From Xanthomonas translucens pv. cerealis (GTDB taxonomy: Bacteria; Pseudomonadota; Gammaproteobacteria; Xanthomonadales; Xanthomonadaceae): 64,000 bases of DNA. The notes below the pieces were generated by a model. That model was not told the DNA's origin. It saw nothing but the letters and a program-made list of their open reading frames with translations, and ran no database searches. This document shows positions 27,614-35,109 of this stretch, one piece after another (the stretch's first letter is position 1; each line of letters opens with the position of its first letter). Location of the stretch: contig NZ_CP038228.1 of the NCBI RefSeq assembly GCF_006838285.1, positions 1,550,001-1,614,000 on the forward strand, given 5' to 3'. The translations under genes and the position numbers were made by a program.

Positions 27614-28279
27614 TCAGAGCGTCACGTCGAAGCTGGACTTGCCGGCCACCGCACGCGCCGGGGAACCGACGTAGACCCGGCCCGGCTCGGTGTCGCGGGT
27701 GACCAGCGCACCGGCGCCGATCACGTTGTCCGCGGCGACCTTAACCCCGTCGCTGAAGGTGGCATTGACCCCGATGAAGCTGCTCTGGCCGATTTCGCAA
27801 TAGCCGGAAATCACCGCATGCGAGGCCACGAACACGTGGTCGTGGATCACCGTGCGGTGGCCGATGTGGTTGCCGCTCCACAGGATGCAGTTGTCGCCGA
27901 TGCGGGTGAACGGCTGCACCACATTGCCTTCGAACACGAAACAGTTCTCGCCCAGCTGCGCATTGCGCCAGACGAAGGCCCGCGAACTGACGTAGCTGGC
28001 CAGGCGATAGCCGCGGCGCTTGGCGTCGAGGAAAAACCGCGTGCGCAGGCGGTTGAGGCCGCTGGCCGGAATCGCCACGAACGCCTCGACCTCGGCCGGC
28101 GGGTACAGCCGCTCCAACTCCTCGTACGCCACCACCGGCCGCTCGGCCAGCGTCGGCGCGGCGATGTAGGCGCGCTCGGCGCTGAAGGCCGCGACCTCGT
28201 AGTCGCTGTCGTGGCTGAAGTACTCGCAGGCGATCTGTGCCAGTTCGCCCGCGCCGATGATCACCAGTGGCCGTGCCAT
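27614..28279 (-). CDS. NeuD/PglD-type sugar O/N-acyltransferase
   Basis: A 221-residue protein with an N-terminal Rossmann-like domain (LVIIGAGELAQIACEYF) followed by a left-handed beta-helix of hexapeptide repeats (about 105-200, including NCILWSGNHIGHRTVIHDHV). The histidines in the coils are candidates for the acetyl-CoA catalytic base. PglD relatives acetylate amino-dideoxy sugars on nucleotides, which fits the adjacent FdtA and aminotransferase genes and suggests an FdtC/QdtC-like step giving a 3-acetamido-3,6-dideoxyhexose donor. Confidence 0.8.
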   Translation of the reverse strand: MARPLVIIGAGELAQIACEYFSHDSDYEVAAFSAERAYIAAPTLAERPVVAYEELERLYPPAEVEAFVAIPASGLNRLRTRFFLDAKRRGYRLASYVSSRAFVWRNAQLGENCFVFEGNVVQPFTRIGDNCILWSGNHIGHRTVIHDHVFVASHAVISGYCEIGQSSFIGVNATFSDGVKVAADNVIGAGALVTRDTEPGRVYVGSPARAVAGKSSFDVTL

Positions 28280-28283
28280 GCGC

Positions 28284-28700
28284 CTACGCCTCCTGCCTGC
28301 GTTCGCCCGCGGCTTCGCGCAGGAACTCGTCGTAGTCGAGGATGTAGTCGGTCGGATCGTAGGCCTGGTCGGCCAGCACCATCAGCACGCAGTCGCCGCT
28401 GAAATCGTACAGGTCGCGCCACACCATGCTGCCCAGCAGCAGGCCCTGGCAGGGATCGTCCAGCACCACCTGCACCGGTCCGCTGCCGTCGTCGAGCAGG
28501 AACGACACCGAGCCATGCAGGGCCACCGCCAACTGGTTGAGATGGCGGTGCGCATGCTGTCCGCGGTGCACGCCGTTCTTGGTGGCGAACAGGTAGTACA
28601 CGCGGCGGATGTCGAAGGGCACGTCGCGTTGCTGTTCCAGAGCCACCAGCAGGCCGCGCTCGTCGCCGTGCGTGCGCAACTGGATTCGTTCGATTGCCAT
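28284..28700 (-). CDS. FdtA/WxcM-like dTDP-4-keto-6-deoxyhexose 3,4-ketoisomerase
   Basis: A 138-residue cupin. GVHRGQHAHRHLNQ carries the histidines typical of FdtA and QdtA, flanked by FDIRRVYYLFAT and LLLGSMVWRDLYDFSGDCVLMVLA. It converts dTDP-4-keto-6-deoxyglucose to the 3-keto isomer, the substrate of the DegT-type aminotransferase in this operon. Xanthomonas WxcM fuses this domain to an acyltransferase, whereas here it stands alone. It is the first gene of the polysaccharide operon, with an ECF-type promoter about 40 bp upstream. Confidence 0.85.
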   Translation of the reverse strand: MAIERIQLRTHGDERGLLVALEQQRDVPFDIRRVYYLFATKNGVHRGQHAHRHLNQLAVALHGSVSFLLDDGSGPVQVVLDDPCQGLLLGSMVWRDLYDFSGDCVLMVLADQAYDPTDYILDYDEFLREAAGERRQEA

Positions 28701-28740
28701 GAGTGTGTCCGACACGGACTCCGACGCGGAGGTACCAGGC

Positions 28741-28770
28741 TGAGTGCCGCCGGCCGGCGCAAAGGTTGCG
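28741..28770 (-). promoter_or_regulatory. ECF-type promoter of the polysaccharide operon
   Basis: On the minus strand CGCAACCTTT (28770-28761) is followed after 11 nt by CGGCAC (28749-28744) and TCA. The spacing is identical to the elements at 28815 and 32487. A start near 28735 would give a leader of about 35 nt to the FdtA-like gene. Confidence 0.6.
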
Positions 28771-28814
28771 CCATGCCACATGCAACACCGATGCGAACGC
28801 CGCCGCCACGCCGA

Positions 28815-28845
28815 CGCAACCTTTTGCCGCGCGCCCGGCACCCAT
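28815..28845 (+). promoter_or_regulatory. ECF-type promoter of the cytochrome b561 operon
   Basis: CGCAACCTTT (28815-28824), a 9-nt spacer, then CCCGGCAC (28834-28841) and CCAT. It is back to back with the minus-strand copy at 28741-28770. The leader to the b561 ATG at 28954 would be about 100 nt. Blocks and spacing match the element ahead of the ECF sigma gene exactly. Confidence 0.6.
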
Positions 28846-28953
28846 CTGCGACCACCACTGCGCCAGCCGTTGCGCTGCCCGCGGGTGGCGCAGCGCGACG
28901 CCACGCACGGCAACCCGCATTCCATCGACACGACCTGGACAGGGCACTCCACC

Positions 28954-29559
28954 ATGACTTCACCCACGCAGGCCGACGACGGCCCCCCGCTCTCCACAGC
29001 GCCAGCGCAGTCGCCGCACCCATCCGCAACGGCAGGCTTGCCGCGGCCAATGGTGGTCCTGCACTGGCTCACCGTGCTGTGCCTGGTGCTGGCGGCGAGC
29101 CTGATCCTGCTGCGCGAAGAGGTCGAGGGCCGCGCCGTACGCCAATGGTTGCTGGAGGGACACCGGCATTTCGGCCTGTTCGTCCTTGGCCTGTTCTTCC
29201 TGCGCGTGGCGCTGCGCCTGCGCCTGGGCAAACGCCACGATGCCGATGCCACCTCGCCGCTGCTGCGCGCGCTCGCCGGGCTCACCCACGTGGTCATGTA
29301 TGCGCTGCTGCTGACCCTGCCGGTGCTGGGCTGGGCGCTGAGCCAGTCCATGGGCAAGCCGGTGCATCTGTTCGCCATCACCCTTCCCGAGCTGGTCGCC
29401 GCCGATCCGGATCTGGCCGACACGCTCGGCGCCTGGCACGTGGATGCCGCCTGGGCGCTGCTCGGGCTGATCCTGCTGCATATCGGTGCCGCGCTGTGGC
29501 ACCACTTCGTGCGCCGCGACGACACGTTGCGGCGAATGCTGCGCTTCCGCCGCGGCTGA
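28954..29559 (+). CDS. cytochrome b561
   Basis: A 201-residue diheme-type membrane cytochrome. It has four hydrophobic segments, at about 33-54, 70-88, 108-130 and 165-185, with histidines in MVVLHWLT, EGHRHFGLF, GLTHVVMY and LLHIGAALWHHF that fit axial haem b ligands. It would take electrons from the quinol pool or superoxide and pass them to periplasmic partners. It opens a cluster with a CxxCH-bearing outer-membrane barrel and a soluble cytochrome c, which are plausible partners. I chose the ATG at 28954 because upstream in-frame sequence does not look like a membrane protein. Confidence 0.85.
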   Translation: MTSPTQADDGPPLSTAPAQSPHPSATAGLPRPMVVLHWLTVLCLVLAASLILLREEVEGRAVRQWLLEGHRHFGLFVLGLFFLRVALRLRLGKRHDADATSPLLRALAGLTHVVMYALLLTLPVLGWALSQSMGKPVHLFAITLPELVAADPDLADTLGAWHVDAAWALLGLILLHIGAALWHHFVRRDDTLRRMLRFRRG

Positions 29560-29619
29560 GCCGCGCCTTACGCCCTTCCCTCGTCCGCCGCCGCGCCGAC
29601 CCGCTCAAGGACCACCCGC

Positions 29620-30981
29620 ATGCAGACCACACCGTCTTCTCCTTCCTTCTTCCGCGCCGCCAGGCTGCGTGGCGCCGAGCAGGCCCTGCTGTGGTCCACG
29701 CTGGGCTCGCTGTTGCTGCTGGTCAGCCCGCGCGCCGCGGCGGTGCCGGCGTTCGCGCGGCAGACCGGCTCCTCCTGCGCGGACTGCCACATCGGCGCCT
29801 ACGGGCCGGCGCTGACCCCGTACGGCATGCGTTTCAAGCTCAACGGCTACACCGACAGCGACGGCAACGGGACCAAGATCCCGGCATCGGCGCAACTCAC
29901 CGGCACCCGCAGCGTGCCGGTGCGCGGCAAGACCAACAACCAGCTCAGCGAGGCCGACCTGTACCTGGCCGGGCGGGTCAGCGACAACGTCGGCGGCTAC
30001 ATCAAGGTCTCCAGCAGCAACAACGGCAAGGACAAGTTCACCACCAGGCTGGACAACGTGGACCTGCGCTTCGTCGCCAAGACCTTCAAGCTCGGCGGCA
30101 AGGACGCGCTGCTCGGGGTCAGCGTCAACAACAATCCGGGCAGCCAGGATCCGATCGGCATGCTGCCCAACGCCTCCGGCCTGGGTCCGGCCTCGGCCTA
30201 CGCCAGCTCCACCACCCTGCTCAACCAGTCCTCGCTGTCCAACCGGGTGATCGGCACCAGCGTCTATGGCGTGTACGACCGCAACTGGTACGGCGAGATC
30301 GGCACCTACAACGCGTTGCCGGTCTCCACCCAGGACGATCTCGGCTACGCGGTCGGCGGCGACCCGGGCAAGCTCAGCGACACCGGCTACCTGCGCCTGA
30401 GCTACATGAAGGACCTGAAGAAGCAGTTCTTCTCCGCCGGCGTGGTCGCCCTGACCACCCAGCGCCAGCTGCCGCGCAGCAGCGGCCCGCGCGACGACTT
30501 CACCGACCTGGGCTACGACCTGAACTACCAGTTCCTGGGCACCCGCGAGCACATCCTCAAGCTGGGCTATCTCAACATCTACGAACGCCGCCGCTACGGC
30601 AGCGCGCTGATCGACCCGGCCGATCCGAGCGTGGCCGGACTGCGCCGCGGCAGCATCCGCGACCAGTCGATCAACCTCAACTACACCTACAAGCAGAGCT
30701 ACAGCCTGTTGCTGGCGCACTTCATCAATACCGGCTCGGACGACGCGTTCCGCTACCGCCCGTACGGCGCGCCGGACACCACCAGCAACCTGATCAGCGC
30801 GTCCTGGGCGCCGTTCGGCAAGGACGATTCCTTCACCTCGATCGCCAACCTGCGCCTGTCCGCCACCTGGTTCCGTTTCAGCAAGTTCAACGGCAGCACC
30901 GGCAACGTGTTCGGCGCCCTGCCGGTGACCCGCCCGCACGACCTGAACCAGTTCTCGCTGGCGCTGAGCCTCGCCTTCTGA
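29620..30981 (+). CDS. outer-membrane beta-barrel protein with N-terminal haem c motif
   Basis: A 453-residue exported protein with a signal sequence ending near SPRAAA. A single CxxCH (C53, C56, H57) lies in FARQTGSSCADCHIGAYGP, a conserved opening of a family of cytochrome-bearing porins (FARQTG, CxxCH, LTPYGMRFKLNGY). The rest is alternating amphipathic strands and ends LALSLAF with a C-terminal Phe, as outer-membrane barrels do. It could place a haem at the periplasmic mouth of a barrel and pass electrons across the outer membrane. It follows the b561 gene by 60 bp and is followed by a cytochrome c gene. Confidence 0.75.
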   Translation: MQTTPSSPSFFRAARLRGAEQALLWSTLGSLLLLVSPRAAAVPAFARQTGSSCADCHIGAYGPALTPYGMRFKLNGYTDSDGNGTKIPASAQLTGTRSVPVRGKTNNQLSEADLYLAGRVSDNVGGYIKVSSSNNGKDKFTTRLDNVDLRFVAKTFKLGGKDALLGVSVNNNPGSQDPIGMLPNASGLGPASAYASSTTLLNQSSLSNRVIGTSVYGVYDRNWYGEIGTYNALPVSTQDDLGYAVGGDPGKLSDTGYLRLSYMKDLKKQFFSAGVVALTTQRQLPRSSGPRDDFTDLGYDLNYQFLGTREHILKLGYLNIYERRRYGSALIDPADPSVAGLRRGSIRDQSINLNYTYKQSYSLLLAHFINTGSDDAFRYRPYGAPDTTSNLISASWAPFGKDDSFTSIANLRLSATWFRFSKFNGSTGNVFGALPVTRPHDLNQFSLALSLAF

Positions 30982-31010
30982 GTACACCTTTCCCCCACCC
31001 ACGGATCGTC

Positions 31011-31409
31011 ATGAAACCAACCAACGCATTTCCCCTGTGGTGCACCTTGATGGCCAGCCTGCTGCCGCTCGGCGTCGCGCTCGCGCCCGCCGCGCATGCC
31101 GGCGGCGGCCTGCCTGGCGCCGGCGTGTTCGCCAGCGAATGCGCCGAATGCCATAGCGCGGCGCCGGGCAAGAACAAGAAAGGCCCGACCCTGTTCGGCG
31201 TGGTCGGGCGCAGCGCCGGCAGCGTGCCGGACTACCGCTACTCGGACGCGATGAAGAAGACCCAGTGGACCTGGAGCGACGACAAGCTGCGCAGCTACCT
31301 GTCGCAGCCGGCGTCCAAGGGCATTCCCGGCGCCAACATGAAATACGACGGGCTCGACGACAGCAAGCAGCTGGAGGAGCTGATTGCCTATCTGCATTCC
31401 CTGCATTGA
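31011..31409 (+). CDS. class I cytochrome c (c2-like)
   Basis: A 132-residue periplasmic cytochrome with a signal peptide cleaved near AAHAGG. The haem site is CAECH (C44, C47, H48), and the likely axial methionine is M110 in GANMKYDGL. KGPTLFGVVGRSAGSVPDYRYS is the standard mitochondrial-type cytochrome c2 segment. It would shuttle electrons between membrane complexes, here possibly between b561 and the haem-bearing barrel. It is 29 bp downstream of the barrel gene, in an apparent three-gene operon. Confidence 0.9.
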   Translation: MKPTNAFPLWCTLMASLLPLGVALAPAAHAGGGLPGAGVFASECAECHSAAPGKNKKGPTLFGVVGRSAGSVPDYRYSDAMKKTQWTWSDDKLRSYLSQPASKGIPGANMKYDGLDDSKQLEELIAYLHSLH

Positions 31410-31784
31410 CCTGCGCGGCAGTGACGTCGGCCCCCGATCACGCCATCTTCGAAACTGAACCGGGTGTCCACAAGCCGGCGCCCGGCGCGGCGCAGCCGGG
31501 CGGCAATGCCGATAATGCCGACCTGCCCCGGGGGGCGAGCGGTCCGGCATTGCCGCCGCCCGGCCCCGAGCGTTCCCCGCGATTGGACCCGCGACCATCG
31601 AGCGACCGTGCACAACCGCCATTCCGCCGCCCGGCTCCCTGTCTGCGTGCGCCCCGCCTGCACCCGCTGCCCACGGCCGCGGCGGCCGCCGGCGTGCTGG
31701 GTGCGCCGGCTGATCTGCGTGGCCGCGGCTAGTCCCGTGCCAGCTGCCGCGCACCCGCTGTCAGCGCGTCCGCCGCCCGCGTGC
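31410..31784. other. 375-bp GC-rich non-coding gap
   Basis: Between the cytochrome c gene and the next barrel gene I find no gene with protein character. The frame of the barrel gene stays open back to 31464 but encodes a Pro/Arg/Cys-rich sequence with no signal peptide in the right place. No copy of the ECF-type promoter is present, and I recognise no terminator. Confidence 0.5.
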
Positions 31785-32480
31785 ATGTCTGCGCTACACG
31801 GCGCGCTGGCGCTGGCGCTGTGCCTGCCGGGCACGGCGCTGGCCGCCAAGGTCGGCGGCGCGGTCGGAATCAGTACGCAATTGGTGGATCGCGGCATCGC
31901 CGTGACCTCCGATACCCCGTCGCTGCAGCTCGCCGGCTACTGGCTGCCAGCGCCGGGCTGGTCGCTGAGCGCCTCTGCCAGTTCGGCGCTGGACGCGCCC
32001 GGCCATCAACTGCTGACCACGCTCGAACTATCGCGCAGCTGGACCCTGTCCGACAGCTGGCAGATGCAGGTCGGGCTGGTGCGCTACAGCTATCCCGGCA
32101 ACCGCATCAACCGCGCGTTGAACCGCAACGAGGCCAGCATCGGCTGGTCGTACCGCGACCGGCTCAGCGTCTCGGCGGCCGCGTTCACGCTGCCCGACAG
32201 CTACCCCGGCCGCTACTACGGCGCTGCCGACCTCACCGTCCACCAGCCACTGCGGGCGCAGCTGTCGCTGTCGGCCGGGATCGGCATCAGCCAGGCCCCG
32301 GCGGCCCTGTACGGGCTGGATTATGCGAACCACTACAGCTACGGCCACGCCGGGCTGATGTGGAATGCCGGCGCCTGGAGCGTGGAGATCGACCGCGTGT
32401 TCAGCGACGCGCACAGCATCTACACCAGGCGCCGCAACGGCATCTGGCCGTGGGTGGCGACGCTGTCGCGCGCGTTCTGA
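31785..32480 (+). CDS. outer-membrane beta-barrel protein (TIGR02001-like)
   Basis: A 231-residue exported protein with signal peptide MSALHGALALALCLPGTALA and a mature part of about twelve amphipathic strands ending in Phe (TLSRAF). VGGAVGISTQLVDRGIAVT is close to the opening of TIGR02001 proteins (a conserved strand with an RGI turn). Function is unknown in that family. It directly precedes the ECF sigma gene, so it may be an envelope component monitored by that system. Confidence 0.65.
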   Translation: MSALHGALALALCLPGTALAAKVGGAVGISTQLVDRGIAVTSDTPSLQLAGYWLPAPGWSLSASASSALDAPGHQLLTTLELSRSWTLSDSWQMQVGLVRYSYPGNRINRALNRNEASIGWSYRDRLSVSAAAFTLPDSYPGRYYGAADLTVHQPLRAQLSLSAGIGISQAPAALYGLDYANHYSYGHAGLMWNAGAWSVEIDRVFSDAHSIYTRRRNGIWPWVATLSRAF

Positions 32481-32486
32481 TCCGCA

Positions 32487-32516
32487 CGCAACCTTTCCGT
32501 GCCGACCCGGCACATA
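32487..32516 (+). promoter_or_regulatory. ECF-type promoter, probably autoregulatory, of the sigma/anti-sigma operon
   Basis: CGCAACCTTT (32487-32496), a 9-nt spacer, then CCCGGCAC (32506-32513). It starts 7 bp after the barrel stop, and a start near 32522 leaves a 23-nt leader to the sigma ATG at 32545. The two blocks and their spacing are identical to those at 28815-28841. Autoregulation of ECF genes by their own product is the common pattern. Confidence 0.65.
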
Positions 32517-32544
32517 CCGGTGCCCGTTGCCAAGCTTGCCCTCC

Positions 32545-33129
32545 ATGACCGACACCGATCCACTAGGCGATGCCACCGACCGCATGCTGCTCCGGCGCAT
32601 GGCCGGCGCCGACCGCGACGCGCTGGCGACCCTGTACCGCAACTACCATGGGCGCCTGTGCCGGTTCCTGTCGCGGCTGACCCGGCGCCCGGACATCATC
32701 GAGGAGGCGATCAACGACTGCTTCTGGATCGCCTGGCAGAAAGCCGGCGATTTCCGCGGCGACTCGCAGGTCTCGACCTGGATCATGGGCATCGCCTACC
32801 GCTGCGGGCTCAAGGCGATCCGCCACCACAGCGACGATGCGATCGATGACGGAGTGAACGCCGAAGACCACTTCGCCGCGACCGACCCGGACGAGGACCG
32901 CGAGCTGCGCGACTGGCTGGGCAAGGGCCTGGAGCGGCTGTCGGCCGACCAGCGCATGGTGGTCGAGCTGGTCTACGGCCTGGGCCACAAACTCGAAGAA
33001 GTCGCGGCGATCATGCAGTGTCCGGTGGGCACCATCAAGGCGCGGCTGTTCCATGCGCGGGTCAAGCTGCGCAACGTGCTGCCGGGATTGGCCGGCGGCA
33101 CTTCCCCTCTGACGGAGAGCGTGTCATGA
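32545..33129 (+). CDS. ECF-family RNA polymerase sigma factor
   Basis: A 194-residue sigma factor with region 2 (about 20-90, including ALATLYRNYHGRLCRFLSRL, EEAINDCFWIAWQKAGDF and STWIMGIAYR) and region 4 (about 128-180, including LSADQRMVVELVYGLGHKLEEVA and CPVGTIKARLFHARVKL). Regions 1 and 3 are absent, as in ECF factors. It directs polymerase to promoters with a short -35/-10 pair. The gene overlaps the anti-sigma start (ATGA). The repeated CGCAACCTTT/CGGCAC elements in this window are its best candidate targets. Confidence 0.92.
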   Translation: MTDTDPLGDATDRMLLRRMAGADRDALATLYRNYHGRLCRFLSRLTRRPDIIEEAINDCFWIAWQKAGDFRGDSQVSTWIMGIAYRCGLKAIRHHSDDAIDDGVNAEDHFAATDPDEDRELRDWLGKGLERLSADQRMVVELVYGLGHKLEEVAAIMQCPVGTIKARLFHARVKLRNVLPGLAGGTSPLTESVS

Positions 33130-33770
33130 AGACAGGCTGCAACGAACCGGGCAACGAATGCTCGCACGCCTGGGAACTGATGCCGTGGGTGCTGCAGGCC
33201 AGCGCCACGGAAGAAGAACATGAGTGGCTGATCGCGCACCTGGCCAAGTGCGCCTCCTGCAGCGCCGAGTTCGCGCAGCAGAGCCGGCTGCGCATGGCGA
33301 TGTCGCTGCCCAGCGACGTGCCGGTGGATGCCGAGGCCGGGCTGCAGCGCCTGCTCGGCCGCCTCGACGCGCCCGAGCCGCAGCGCCTGCCGGCGCGCGT
33401 GCGCGCCAGCTGGACCACGCGCGCGCTGGTCGCCGCGGCGCTGGTGCAGGCGGTGGGGCTGGGCGTGCTCGGGGTCAGGCTGTCCGCCAGCGACCAGGGC
33501 CAGGGCAGCAGCTACCGCACCCTCAGCGAGACAGCGCAGCCGCTGGCGGCGGACGCGATCCGCGTGGTGCCGGACACGCGCATGACCCTGGGCGACTGGG
33601 ACGCGGTGCTATACAAGCTGAAGTTGCGCGTGGTCGCCGGCCCCAATGGCGCCGGCGCCTACACCGTGGTGCCGGTCCAGGCCGGGGCGCCGGCACAGCC
33701 GCAGCGCAGCGTGCAACAGCTGCGTGCGACGCCGGGCATCCGCCTGGCGGAGCCGATTGCCGCACCATGA
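33126..33770 (+). CDS. zinc-finger anti-sigma factor (ZAS type)
   Basis: A 214-residue single-pass protein. The cytoplasmic N-terminus holds a zf-HC2-like metal site built from CSHAWELMPWVL and HLAKCASCSAEF (His-x3-Cys-x2-Cys). A transmembrane helix spans about 100-118 (ALVAAALVQAVGLGVLGV), followed by a periplasmic tail of about 95 residues. It should hold the sigma factor inactive until an envelope or redox signal arrives. It is coupled to the sigma gene (ATGA) and to the peptidase gene downstream (ATGA). Confidence 0.85.
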   Translation: MKTGCNEPGNECSHAWELMPWVLQASATEEEHEWLIAHLAKCASCSAEFAQQSRLRMAMSLPSDVPVDAEAGLQRLLGRLDAPEPQRLPARVRASWTTRALVAAALVQAVGLGVLGVRLSASDQGQGSSYRTLSETAQPLAADAIRVVPDTRMTLGDWDAVLYKLKLRVVAGPNGAGAYTVVPVQAGAPAQPQRSVQQLRATPGIRLAEPIAAP

Positions 33771-35098
33771 ACCTGCGTCGCGCCTGCCTGTTCGTCGCCT
33801 GTCTGGCGCTCGGCGCCTGCGCCCATGGCGGGCGCAACGCCACCGACGCGCCCGCCGCTGCCGCAGCGGCGCCAGCGAAGACCCCGGCCCTGGACGCCTC
33901 ACCGGCCTTGGACAGCCAGCGCCAGATCGTGCTCGCGGTGGCCAACCCGATGGCCGCGCCGGGCCGGCACGCCGGCTCCAACCTGATCGGCTATGCCTCT
34001 TCCAAGTATTACGGCGCCGGCACCCAGGCAGCGGCAACGCTGGACGCGCTGACCCAGCGCTACCGCCTGCGCCAGGTGACCGGCTGGCCGATCAAGCCGC
34101 TCGGCGTGTACTGCGTGGTGCTGGAGCCGGCGCCGGGCGAGCAGCGCGACGCGCTGCTCGCCGAACTGGCCAAGGACGAACGCGTCACCCTGTCGCAGCC
34201 GCTGCAGGAGTTCGCCACCTACGCCGACGCCGCGCCACCGGCCCAGCCCGCGCAAGCGCTGCGCTACAACGATCCCTACGTGGACATGCAACGCGGCTTC
34301 GCCGCGACCAACGCCGCCAGCGCGCAACTGCTGAGCCAGGGCCAGGGCGTGAGCGTGGCCATCGTCGATACCGGCGTGGACACCGCCCACCCGGACCTGC
34401 AGGGCCGGCTGCGCGAGGTGCGCGACCTGGTCGGCGCCGACCCCACCGCGTTCAATCGCGATCACCACGGCACCGAAGTGGCCGGGATCATCGCCGCCGC
34501 CAGCAACAACCATCTGGGCATCGTCGGCATGGCGCCCAAGGCCCTGCTCGACGTGTACAAGGCATGCTGGTACCCGCAGCGCGCCGGCGCCGGCGCCGGC
34601 TGCAACTCCTTCACCCTGGCCAAGGCGCTGGTCGCGATCGGCGATACGCGCACGCGCATCATCAACCTGAGCCTGGGCGGCCCGGCCGATCCGCTGCTGC
34701 GCAAGCTGCTCGAGCAGTTGCTGCGGCAAGGCCGCATCGTGGTCGCGGCGATGCCGCCGGACGGCCGCCTGGACGGCTTTCCCGATGCCACCCCGGGGGT
34801 GATCGTGGTGCGCAGCAGCAGCGCCAGCACATCGCCGCCGGGTGTGCTCAGCGCACCGGGCGAGGACATCCTGACCACCCAGCCCAACGGCGGCTACGAC
34901 TTCACGTCCGGCTCGTCGATGGCCACCGCGCACGTCAGCGGCGTGGTCGCGCTGCTGCTGGCGCTGGCGCCGCAGCTGGATGCGCGCAGCGTGCACGCGC
35001 TGCTGCAGCGGACCAGCCGGCAACGCGACGGCCTGCTGCAGGTCGATGCCGCCGCCGCGGTGCAGGCCCTGCCCCGCGCCGCCGCCACGGCACGCTGA
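33767..35098 (+). CDS. lipoprotein subtilisin-like serine peptidase (S8 family)
   Basis: A 443-residue protein with a lipobox LGAC near residue 20, so it is a lipid-anchored envelope protein. The triad is visible as D201 (VAIVDTGVDTAHP), H234 (HHGTEVAGI) and S384 (SGSSMATAHVSG). The usual oxyanion-hole stretch AAGNxG is replaced by AAMPPDG (P330-P331), so the Asn is missing and activity may be altered. A region of about 160 residues before the catalytic domain may act as propeptide. Coupling to the anti-sigma gene suggests a role in signal release or envelope quality control. That role is inference. Confidence 0.85.
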   Translation: MNLRRACLFVACLALGACAHGGRNATDAPAAAAAAPAKTPALDASPALDSQRQIVLAVANPMAAPGRHAGSNLIGYASSKYYGAGTQAAATLDALTQRYRLRQVTGWPIKPLGVYCVVLEPAPGEQRDALLAELAKDERVTLSQPLQEFATYADAAPPAQPAQALRYNDPYVDMQRGFAATNAASAQLLSQGQGVSVAIVDTGVDTAHPDLQGRLREVRDLVGADPTAFNRDHHGTEVAGIIAAASNNHLGIVGMAPKALLDVYKACWYPQRAGAGAGCNSFTLAKALVAIGDTRTRIINLSLGGPADPLLRKLLEQLLRQGRIVVAAMPPDGRLDGFPDATPGVIVVRSSSASTSPPGVLSAPGEDILTTQPNGGYDFTSGSSMATAHVSGVVALLLALAPQLDARSVHALLQRTSRQRDGLLQVDAAAAVQALPRAAATAR

Positions 35099-35109
35099 GC
35101 GTGGCGGCC

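Noticed and set aside
31464-31784. N-terminal extension of the barrel gene at 31785
   Set aside because: The extension is Cys/Arg/Pro-rich and would place the signal peptide over 100 residues inside the protein.
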